This document shows, piece after piece, positions 13,601-25,600 of a DNA stretch of 64,000 nucleotides. Positions within the stretch are counted from its first letter, which is position 1. The number at the start of each line of letters is the position of its first letter. A model generated the notes under the pieces. It searched no databases. It saw only the letters and a program-made list of their open reading frames with translations, and had not been told where the DNA came from. Source of the DNA: Alviniconcha marisindica (taxonomy: Eukaryota; Mollusca; Gastropoda; Provannidae); contig JABMCL010002823.1 of NCBI GenBank assembly GCA_018857735.1, positions 20,001 through 84,000 on the forward strand, read 5' to 3'. The position numbers and the translations under genes were made by a program.

Positions 13601-16600
13601 TGAAGTGCCATGGTTAATAGCATTGGTTACCAAGTGCTGTGGGTAATGGTATTGGTTATCATGGTTACCCAGTGCTGTGGGTAATAGTATTGGCATTATG
13701 TGCTGTTGGCAAAAGTGTTGGTTATCAAATGCCCTTGGTAATAGCATTGGTTACCAAGTGCCCTGGGTTGGTTACCAAGTGCCATGGGTAATAGTGTTGG
13801 TTACCAAGTGCTGCAGGCCTGAGGGTGAGAGTGGTTGAGTGAAGCCAGCGCTGCTGGTGTGTTGCCTTGTGAGAAAACTGTCCTTCATTCCTGATTCAGC
13901 CATCAACCAGCTTGAGCCCATGTCTGCAAAGCCTAAAAGCAGTCTTGAAGTCAAAGAAGCCTGTGGCACTATTTGTTATTGATGAGGTGTGCACTATGAC
14001 AAGACATAGGTGGATTTTTATGCACAGTCTACCGCATACAACATATCAGGGCACTGTGATAAAATTAAAAAAATTCAGATGTGTCGGTATCATAGGCTTC
14101 TGAAAAGACAAATGTATGTATGGTAATTTTATTGGGGTGGGGGGGGGGGGGGGGGGGGGCAAGTTTGGAAGGGATTGTGCTATGGAGCATCTAACAGCTC
14201 CCAAACAAGTAGTTTACCCACACTGTGTTTCGTTTTTGTGCTTTGTTGTTGTAATTGTCGTACATGTTTGAATAGTCTAACAAATGTCTGTGATGGTTTT
14301 ATATTCAGGTTTTATTTTGCCATCTGAGCAGTATTGTGATGCAGCCAACAGCTGTAGTCCCCCCCCCCCCCCCCCCCACCCACCCCCCACCCCACTGAAG
14401 TGTATGTCTGGATGTGTGTGGACTTGGTTGTGCAGAGCAATGGGCGCCATTCACCTGATAGCCTTGGGCATGGGTCGGCTGTGGGCGGTGGTCAGAAGTA
14501 GACTCTTCAAGGACCAGGGTTCTGGCTCATGGGCGGGCTTCACTGCGAGTGCAGAGGCTGCTGCTCGCAGACGATTTGGAGTGGAGGAGAATATAACGCT
14601 ACCAGCAACAGGTACTTTGCCCTCTGCGGCGTGGACCCTGGTTTCAGGACCGTTCTCTTTTTCTTCTTCAGGTTGAGTGTAGTCCTTGACCCCTTCCGCA
14701 GCAACAAGAAAAAGAACGGATGGTGTGTGATTTGTGTTTTGCATGGCCCAGCTGTTTTCTTTTGTTTGGGCTTGAGAAGAAATGAGCGACTGCTGGTCAG
14801 GAAATGTATTGAAAAAGAAGGAATTTAATTCTCTTAAGGCCCCAAAATGGGTGTTTATCCCGTTTTACTCAGTCAAGTAAACACAGTCTTGACATTTTTA
14901 TTTTTATTTTTGTTTGCTTGCTGACTGGGTAGGTTGTGGGTCAGATTACCGTGGTTCACGTCATGATGAAACTCAAAGTTATGTCAGTGGTGATTGCTGA
15001 TTGTTCTGAAAAATTGAATCATTTCATCTGTAGTGTGCTCTTTGGGACTGGTGGACAATGGGTGGTGTTTGTGTCTGATAGCAGGCTGATTTGCTCATTT
15101 AGTGGCCATGTCTTTGACAGGGGTTGTTGATTTCCATTTAAGTTTAATTTTTATTTGCATGAATTATTAGCTTATCAGATCAGAAATTAGAGACATATAG
15201 ATAATTGTTTTCTGTTTTTTTTGCAGAGTCAGTTATATCAGGGCACACAGATTTAAAGAGGTGAATCACAGTTAACACTACTAAACTAATGGACACATTT
15301 TATATGAAAAGCAGGATGACTTGAGTGGAAAGTATTATAGTAATGTACTATTTAAGATGTAGTTGATGTGTTGTAAGTGACAAGTTCAGGGCTTTGTTTT
15401 TCTGAGTGATTTCCAACCATTCCAGGGGAAGAGGCAATGAAACGCTTACTGGCTTGCAAAGGAAAAGATCCTTACAGGTAAGGCCAGCATTTCTTTTTAA
15501 CCTTTCAAATCATAGTTCAGGAGCTGTGTGAAAATCGAGGTGGCCGTCCTGGGCTTTCCGTCCTGTAATGAACCTTACGGTTTCTGTGGACGTAAAGCAA
15601 CATTGAACCGTGCTTCAGCGTTGGTCACAGTTTGTCCCTAATATATCAACCGACATTCGAGGACATGAAGCTCTACATCATCATCAGCCTTTCAAATGCA
15701 TTCCCTCAACCAAACTACAAGGAGTTATCTCCCTTAGACCAAAGCCCTAGCTTCATTTTTCGGTATCCGCAGGTGTATGAAGATTGAAACCAGTGCAGCA
15801 AACTACAAAGCTGCGTGTTCAGCAGAGTTCTGAGGCTGTGTGCATACATGCACACATGTGGTTCTCTGTCACTGGTTAGGAGTATCAATTTTAAAAAAAA
15901 TACTTTGATTATAATTGTATTTATGATTACCCATACACACAAGTTATGGTCAACTTTGTTTTGAGTAAGAACTTAAAACCATCATCCCAGTACATATATA
16001 TATATATATCTCCCATGTTATTTAGTGTAGAAAGTTCAAAGACAAGGGAACATTATTGCTGATTTGTGGTGTGAGAATGCATATTTTGGATTGCTTGCAT
16101 TTTTCCGAACTCATTAGTTTTGCAATATCTGTTGAATAAAATTAAATAAAGTTGTAATTTTTTGCTAGTCCCATAGCTTTTGTTCAGAGAAATGGTTTGG
16201 TGGAAATGTGTTTCAGGAAAGTCTTCCATATCCGTGGTTTGTTTGTGATCTGGTGGGTGGGCTCAATGTGGAAGTGTTTTGTTGCTTGGGGTTTCAGTAT
16301 ACTTGGCCTGCGGGCTGATGCCTCCGATGAAGACATTAAGCGGTACTACCGGAGACAGGCCGTGCTGGTCCACCCTGATAAGGTAACCAGAATCACTCAT
16401 CTTTGCTCTACATCCACATACATGGCAATGCCCAGACTGATGCTATGGTATGAAAGTGTAGTTGAAAGGTAATGAACATTGTATACGGTGAAGCCTGCTT
16501 AACATATTTCTGACCAAGCACAGTTGCTCCCCATGAACCAAGCAGTATTGGTTGGTGTGATCCCTGATATGGGTAGCATTATATTAAGGACTACTGTGCG

Positions 16601-19600
16601 CTTGTTTGTTAATGAATTAAAATATATAAAAAATGTAGAAGTATGTGTTAGATACAGTGTGCTTGTTGATGTAATAATCAATGTATAAATGATGGAAAAC
16701 CAAGTATACAGATTAATTATTAAGCAGTAAACCCATGAATATTTAAAGCTGTCAAAGATGAAAAACAAGTATACAGATTAAAAATTATTAAGCCGTAAAC
16801 CCATGAATATTTAAAGCTGTCAAAGATGAAAAACAAGTATACAGACTAATTATTAAGCAGTAAACCCATGAATATTTAAAGCTGTCAAAGATTTTATTGC
16901 CCAGTCTGGCCACCTTGCCATACAACAACAAACCTCAACCAAACACATTCAAGCAGCTATTGGCGTAAGAGCTCTCTCTCTCTCTCTCTGTCTGTTGGGG
17001 AAGATGTACCACTGATGGTCTGCTGGAGAGATGTACTGCTGATGGTCTGCTGGGGAGATGTACTGCTGATGGTCTGCTGGGAAATGTACTGCTGATGGTC
17101 TGCTGGGAGATGTACTGCTGATGGCCTGTTGGGAGGAGATGTACTGCTGATGGTCTGCTGGGGAAATGTACTGCTGATGGTCTGCTGGGGAGATGTACTG
17201 CTGATGGTCTGCTGAGATGTACTGTGTGGCCTGGGAGATGTACTGCTGATGGTCTGCTGGGGAGATGTACTGCTGATGGTCTGCTGGGGAGATGTACTGC
17301 TGATGGTCTGCTGGGGAAATGTACTGCTGATGGTCTGCTGGGAGATGTATGTGATGGCTGCTGGGGAGATGTACTGCTGATGGTCTGCTGGGGAAATGTA
17401 CTGCTGATGGTCTGCTGGGGAGATGCTGAGATGTACTGCTGATGGTCTGCTGGGGAATGTACTGCTGATGGTCTGCTGGGGAGATGTACTGCTGATGGTC
17501 TGCTGGGGAGATGTACTGCTGATGGTCTGCTGGGGGAGATGTAATGACTGATGGCCTGTTGGGGAGATGTACTGCTGATGGTCTGCTGGGAGAGATGTAC
17601 TGCTGATGGTCTGCTGGGGAGATGTACTGCTGATGGTCTGTTGGGGAGATGTACTGCTGGTGGTCTGTTGGGAGAGATGTACTGCTGATGGTCCTGTTGG
17701 GAGAGATGTACTGCTGATGGCCTGTTGGGAGAGATGTACTGCTGATGGCCTGTTGGGAGAGGTGTACTGCTGATGGCTGTTGGAGAGAGTGTACTGCTGA
17801 TGGTCTGTTGGGAGAGATGTACTGCTGATGGTCTGTTGGGAGAGATGTACTGCTGATGGCCTGTTGGGAGAGATGTACTGCTGATGGCCTGTTGGGAGAG
17901 ATGTACTGCTGATGGCCTGTTGGGAGAGATGTACTGCTGATGGCCCTGGCCACCTTGTTTGGTTAGGGTTCCTCTGCAGCGTGAGCATTGCTGTCTGTGA
18001 ATGAAAGCCCAAACTTTGTTTTGTACAGAACCAAGAACCTGGTGCTGAAGAGGCCTTCAAGATTTTAGGACATGCATTTGAGATGATTGGGGAACCTGTA
18101 AGTATGCCTTGAGTGATGAGTTCATGCTTTCATTCACTTCTTAGCATAGCCCAGTTCATGACTTTATGTCCCACATTGTTGTCGGCAGAGTGCAGTTTGC
18201 CATGGGTGTGCAAATGGTTCACTGGTACAGAGTGTTAGGGATTGGAAACTACATTTAACATGGTGAGTGTGTGTTCCACTTGCAGGTCAAAAGGGAATGT
18301 GGACATGCTGATTGTGGTACAGGCAAAAGGACAATAGTGATGCTTACACATTGATAGACAGATACATAATACATTGTAATGCCCATTCAACCATGACGGT
18401 TATATCAGGGTGGAACAACTTGTTTTACTCTGACTTGTGTTCCAGGCAAAACAGAAAGAGTATGATGCTCACATATTTGAACCCTCTGACTTGTGTTATG
18501 TGCAAAACAGAGAGATGCTTCCATATTTTGTACACTGACTTGTGTTACGTGTTACAAGCTAAACAGAAAGAGTATGATGCTCACATATTTGAACCCTCTG
18601 ACTTATATGCAAAACTGAGAGAGCATGATGCTCACATATTTTGTACACTGTCTTGTGTTACAGGCAAAATGGAAGAGTAGAATGTTCACATATTTAAACA
18701 CTCTGACTTGTGTTACGTGCAAAACAGAAAGAGCATGACGCTGACATATTTCAGCACTGACTTGTATTACAGGCAAGACGGAAAGAATTTGATGCTCACA
18801 TATTTCAACACTGACTTGTGTTACAGGCAAAACGGAAAGAATATGATGCTCACATATTTGAAGCTAATGAAGCAGAGGCTGCTATGGTGAGTGATGCGTG
18901 TCCTGTTGTTTTCTGGTCACTATATGTTCTAGACGTATCTGGGTACAGTACTCAGTTGGGTGGGTTTTTGTGTGTGCATCATCAGGGCTCCCATTAACAC
19001 ACAAATGTGTGTCTCTTACGCACTAGAACTGAAAAGGATGGATTAAGTGTACCTTGATAGGGTCCCATGGGACACATTAAAAACATGCCAGTTTACAAGG
19101 TTTTGTTAGTCTAGACTTACTAAAAATGCAGTCATGTGAATTATTCCTACTGCAATTTCTGTCTCTAAACCAGCAGTTACTTGACAGTGACTTTGTTGCT
19201 GACAAGTACACGTTCTCTCAAACTTCATGACGTACAAAGGACTACACAGGTTACTTCAACATCAAACACACCAGCACACACCTGACACCAAGAAATCTAA
19301 CGAAGCATTAAGTGCTTTATGCCCCCTGCATTGTGAGACGTTTTGGTCTTCTGCTTCTGAATTATTTTTATTTATTTTTTAATCATGCAAAGAAAATGAG
19401 GATTAAATAGAAATCTGTGTACAGGCTGTCAGTGTGAAGGCTTCTAACATGACAATAATTTTTTGTGAATTTCCAGCTGTCAAAAAAGATCTGTGGAGTT
19501 ACTACAGTAAATTGTTCAAAGTGGCACCATACTCATTAAGGGAGGCAACTGAAGTTTTGAGTGATGTTAAGACAATACACACCATTAATTACAGAATCAG

Positions 19601-22600
19601 CCTTCGCTATTTGTATTACCCTGTTCTCTATTTGCAATTTGGAAAGATGAAAGCTTTCTCTCTTCATTCTCTGTTTGGTTTTGATCTGTTAAACAGATTC
19701 ATAGTGTTACTCTAACTTGTTTCAGACAAATATTTCATGATGGTCTTATGTTTGCATGTGCCTCATGTTTTGTTTTCTTACTCTGCTACTTAAAAATCAT
19801 TTTGATGCTGACAGATGGATGCTAATAAAACACATCTAGAGTGTTAGCAGGGCTGCCACCCACCAGAGTAATACTGGCATCTGTTGTCCAGCTGATGCAA
19901 GTTAGATCTGGCATGTATCAGTTACATCAGATCCAGCTGCTGCAAGTTATTTCCAGCATGTATCAGTTACATCAGATCACCTATACCAGCTGTCAAACTG
20001 ATGCAAGTTAGATCCGGCATGTATCAGTTGTCCAACTGAGGCAAGTTAGATCCGGCATGTATCAGTTGTGTATGTATCAGTTGCCCAGCTGATGCAAGTT
20101 AGATCTGGCATGTATCAGTTTTCAAACTGATGCAAGTTAGATCCGGCATGTATCAGTTGTCCAGCTGATGCAAGTTAGATCTGAAATCAGTTGTCCAGCT
20201 GATGCAAGTTAGATCTGACATGTATCTGTTGTCCAGCTGATGCAAGTTAGATCCGACATGTATCTGTTGTCCAGCTGATGCAAGTTAGATCCGACATGTA
20301 TCTGTTGTCCAGCTGATGCAAGTTAGATCCGACATGTATCAGTTGTCTTGTATGTATCAGTTGTCCAGCTGATGCAAGTTAGATCCGACATGTATCAGTT
20401 GTCCAGTTGATGCAAGTTAGATCCGACATGTATCTGTTGTCCACTGATGCAGTTAGATGCATGTATCAGTTGTCTTGTATGTATCAGTTGTCCAGCTGAT
20501 GCAAGTTAGATCCGACATGTATCAGTTGTCTGTGTATCAGTTGCAGCTGATGCAAGTTAGATCCGACATGTATCGTTGTCTGTATGTATCAGTTGTCCAG
20601 CTGATGCAAGTTAGATCCGACATGTATCAGTTGTCTTGTATGTATCAGTTGTCCAGCTGATGCAAGTTAGATCCGACATGTATCATTTGTATGATCAGTG
20701 TCATGATGCAGTTAGATCCGACATGTATCAGTGTCAGTTGATGGGTTTTCCGATGTATCGTGTCCAGCTGATGCAAGTTAGATCCGACATGTATCTGTTG
20801 TCCAGCGGTTTCAAGTTAGATCCGACATGTATCTGTTGTCCAGCTGATGCAAGTTAGATCCGACATGTATCAGTTGTCTGTATGTATCAGTTGTCCAGCT
20901 GATGCAAGTTAGATCCGACATGTATCTGTTGTCCAGCTGATGCAAGTTAGATCTGACATGTATCAGTTGTCTTGTATGTATCAGTTGCCCAGCTGATGCA
21001 AGTTAGATCCGACATGTATCTGTTGTCTTGTATGTATCTGTTGTCCAGCTGATGCAAGTTAGATCCGACATGTATCTGTTGTCTTGTATGTATCTGTTGT
21101 CTTGTATGTATCAGTTGTCCAGCTGATGCAAGTTAGATCCGACATGTATCTGTTGTCTTGTATGTATCTGTTGTCCAGCTGATGCAAGTTAGATCCGACA
21201 TGTATCTGTTGTCCAGCTGATGCAAGTTAGATCTGACATGTATCTGTTGTATGCATCTGTTGTCCAGCTGATGCAAGTTAGATCCGACATGTATCTGTTG
21301 TCTTGTATATATCTGTTGTCTTGTATGTATCAGTTGTCCAGCTGATGCAAGTTAGATCCGACATGTATCTGTTGTCTTGTATGTATCTGTTGTCTTGTAT
21401 GTATCAGTTGTCCAGCTGATGCAAGTTAGATCCGACATGTATCTGTTGTCTTGTATGTATCTGTTGTCTTGTATGTATCAGTTGTCCAGCTGATGCAAGT
21501 TAGATCCGACATGTATCTGTTGTCTTGTATGTATCTGTTGTCTTGTATGTATCAGTTGTCCAGCTGATGCAAGTTAGATCCAACATATATCTGTTGTCTT
21601 GTATGTATCTGTTGTCCAGCTGATGCAAGTTAGGCTCTTTTAAAAAAAAAAAATTGTCATGATCTCTGTTGTCATGAGACTGCAACTGTTTGTCCCCTGC
21701 CTTGTCATGGAAGTTGTACTGCACTGTGTCAGGGCCCAGCAACAACAGGCAGTGTGCTTTGTAACCGTCTGCGTGTTTTGATCATGTTTCTTCTGACTCA
21801 GACCTGAAACCACATCAGTGCAGTTCAACTGTCTTTAAGAACAGTATTTCATAACATAAAGATAGAGAGGGTTATAAAACTTGTGAGTCCTGTGTTTGGT
21901 TTTTGCATCCAGTAACCGGTTCATTCCAGAGTAGAAGCTTGTTTAGAATTATAGTTGCTCTGTGTGAAGAAATGTTTGTATTTGTCATGTATTCTAACAT
22001 AAAATTAAAGTTAATTGACAGATCGCTTGACTCTTTGGTTGAATTCAGTTTTTATTTGCCTGTTCATTTGTTTATGTAAATATAGTTGTTTATTGCTGTG
22101 TTTATTCACTTGTTTTCTTTGTATCCATGTTCTTTGCAGAGGGAATTTTCTGATCTGCTGACAAAACTTCAGGAAAAAGTTCAAGAAGTAAGTGCTTTTA
22201 CCCACAGTGGAGATTTGTTGCTATTCTCCATGTAGCTAACAGATGTTAAAATCCCATTACATACTCACTCCATCTGTGGAAAAGGTTGGGCTGTTTCAAT
22301 GTGGCTGGTTTTACTGGCGGTGAGAGTTCATGTTTGCTGGTTTGTTTCTTGCATGCCTGTTGCAGGAATTAAGATGATTATGAGGAGGCGGGAGGCTTAC
22401 AGATAGTTTCTGAACAAAGAAGTTTGGGACGAGGAAGGTGTATGAGAGTTTGAGGCAAACTGTTCCTAAGAGACAAGCTTAAAGAGTTACAGACAAATGA
22501 GTTGGGCAGAGCTGCTGTAGTGCATACAAATGTTGCCTGGCACTTTGAGCTTTTTTGGTCTTACTCCAGTGTTAGTCATTGCTGGCCCTGTTGGCACACA

Positions 22601-25600
22601 AATTTGCCTGGCACTTTGAGCTGTTTTGGTCTTACTCCAGTGTTAGTCATTGCTGTCCCTGTTGGCACAGAGAAGGTGTGTAAGATAAATGTACTCTGTA
22701 CCTGTTGGCACAGAGAAGGTGTGTAAGATGAATGTACTGTCCATGTTGGCACAGAAGAGGTGTGTACGATGAATGTACATGTCCTTGTTGGCACAAAGAA
22801 GGTGAGTCAGAAGAATGTGCTCTATCCATGTTGGCACAGCGGCGTGTAAGATGAATGTACTTTCCATGTTGGCACAGAGAAGATGTGTACAATGAATGTA
22901 CTGTCCCTGTTGGCACAGAGGTGGTGTGTACAATGAATGTACTGTCCGTGTTGGCACAAAGAAGGTGTGTCAGAAGAATGTACTCTGTCCATGTTGGCAC
23001 AGAGGCATGTAAGATGAATGTACTGTCCATGTTGGCACAGAAAAGGTGTGTAAGATGACTGTACTGTCCCTGTTGGCACAGAAAAGCTGTGTGAGATGAC
23101 TGTACTGTCCCTGTTGGCACAGAGAATGTGTGTGAGATGAATGTACTGTCCCTCTTGGCACAGAGAAGGTGTGTAAGATGAATGTACTGTCCATGTTGGT
23201 ACATAAAAGGTGTGTAAGATGAATGTACTGTCCATGTTGGTACATAAAAGGTGTGTAAGATGAATGTACTGTCCATGTTGGTACATAAAAGGTGTGTAAA
23301 ATGAATGTACTGTCTATGTTGGCACAGAGAAGGTGTGTCAGATGAATGTACTGTCCCTGTCAGCACATAGAATGTATGTGAGATGAATGTACTGTCCTTG
23401 TTGGCACAGAGAATGTGTGTGAGATGAATGTACTGTCCATGTTGGCACAGAGAAGGTGTATAAGATGACTGTACTGTCCCTGTTGGCACAGAGAATGTGT
23501 GTGAGATGAATGTACTGTCCATGTTGGTACATAAAAGGTGTGTAAAATGAATGTACTGTCCCTGTTGGCACAGAGAATGTGTGTGAGATGAATGTACTTT
23601 CTCTGCCCACAGGCAGCTAACATGATGCGCTGTGACCACTGTGGAGGCAAACACCGCCGTGTTCCTGTTGACCGTCCCTCCTACTCTGCTCGCTTCTGTG
23701 ATAGATGCAACATTCACCACTCTGCCAAAGAGGTCAGTGATTGGTTGAGCTGAGCGAAGGTCGTGTCTAGCCAAATGGCAAGTAAAGCTAAGACCATTCT
23801 CTGTTCACAACATGCATCTCTTTGTGCTGGAAGGGGATTTGGAGACAAGTGAAACTGACTGGACTGGGAAGGGAGGAGTTAGACCAGTTTAAGAGGATTT
23901 GGATACTCACTTGTATTGAACTGGGAAGGCAGGAGTTAGACCAGTTTAAGAGGATTTGGATACTCACTTGTATTGAACTGGGAAGGCAGGAGTTAGACCA
24001 GTTTAAGAGGATTTGGATACTCACTTGTATTGAACTGGGAAGGCAGGAGTTAGACCAGTTTAAGAGGATTTGGATACTCACTTGTATTGAACTGGGAAGG
24101 CAGGAGTTAGACCAGTTTAAGAGGATTTGGATACTCACTTGTATTGAACTGGGAAGGCAGGAGTTAGACCAGTTTAAGAGGATTTGGATACTCACTTGTA
24201 TTGAACTGGGAAGGCAGGAGTTAGAAAGACCAGTTTAAGAGGATTTGGATACTCACTTGTATTGAACTGGGAAGGCAGGAGTTAGAAAGACCAGTTTAAG
24301 AGGATTTGGATACTCACTTGTATTGAACTGGGAAGGCAGGAGTTAGAAAGACCAGTTTAAGGGGATTTGGATACAAGTGAATACTGGATACTCCAGGCTG
24401 AAAAGGGGGGCATGAGGCACCTTAATTTCAGCATTTCAGTACCCCCCAGTGTGGGGACAGCGGTCAGTAGACACCACCGCTTTGGGGGAGGTGTTGGGGA
24501 GCATGTGAGTGAGGGGTGGGATGGGAACTAGACTGTTCCCAGTGATTTTCACCCAATGCATCATGGAAGTTTTATTCAGATTGCACGGTTGAAACAAATA
24601 TGCAAAACCAAACTGAAACCATAACCACGCAAAGACAAAGGCCTCAAAGCAAGCCAGAGACTGGAAATGAAGAGGTGGTGTGCTTGTGGACATGGGGCAG
24701 TAAGAAGAGGCTGTGTTTGCAGGGAGACGTGTGGGCGGAGAGTTCCATGCTGGGTTTCCTGTGGCACTACTACGCCTGCATGGACAACAGCATTTACGAC
24801 ATCACCGAGTGGGTCTCCTGTCAGGTCAGTCTCACCCAGTGGTGGTGACGTCACTGTTTCTTCTTCTTGCTCTTCTTTGTGGTGGTGGTTTCATCCACCC
24901 ACCACCCCACCCCCCTGCTCCACACAGAAGATGCAGGAGCGGTGGGAAAATTTCTTCTCCGGGGTCAGCTTTCTGTGCTGACTATTATTTCGGTATCCAT
25001 TCCACCCGCATGTTTCCGCGGCAGCACGTAAAAGATCCCGGTCATTCTGCCAAAGTGCAGGTTACAGCTAGACATGCATGCACCTTACGTATGTGGCTTT
25101 GCATGAAGTGACATGGTGCACGGTTGTATGGTGTACACAGAACACGCCGAGATGGCAGCAGTTTTGTGTGGCACCAACCGTGCCAGCACTGTAAGTACAC
25201 CGCTTCAGTGGATATTCAAAAATACGCTATAAAAAGCTATTCACTCATGTACAATCACATGTGAGCGCAGTGTGTCTGTTTGAGAGCGCAGAATAGCGCT
25301 ATATAAAAGCAGTCAACAGCAACACCCACCCCCCCCCCCCCCCCCCACCACCACACCCCACCAGTTGATGGATAAGCTGTGAGCAGTATTATCAGCACTG
25401 CCACACTTCCTGTTTGGTCACTGAGGGCTTTTCTTCCGCAGGCTGCTTTTGTCTTTGTCTTTTTGTCTTTTCCTTCATTCATCATTTTCTCCTTGTTTTC
25501 CCGGTTCTGTTTTCAGTCTTCAGTCTATTGTTCTTTTTTTGGTGCTCACTTTTATGGAGTCTGGTGCACATTGTGATTTCAGAGAGAGAACTTCAAGCAC

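Noticed and set aside
16949..18060. Minus-strand open frames of 334 and 367 codons ([17 protein letters not shown] repeats)
   Set aside because: They are produced by a 28-bp minisatellite in a DNAJC14 intron and are open in two frames at once, with no splice or start context.
18440..18820. Mutually exclusive alternative exons of DNAJC14
   Set aside because: The copies lack the exon's 3' half and its donor, several have lost the AG, and frames run into stops.
22647..23774. Minus-strand frame of 375 codons over the exon 9 array
   Set aside because: It is antisense to the DNAJC14 exon 9 region and consists of array units; the coding signal is clearly on the + strand.
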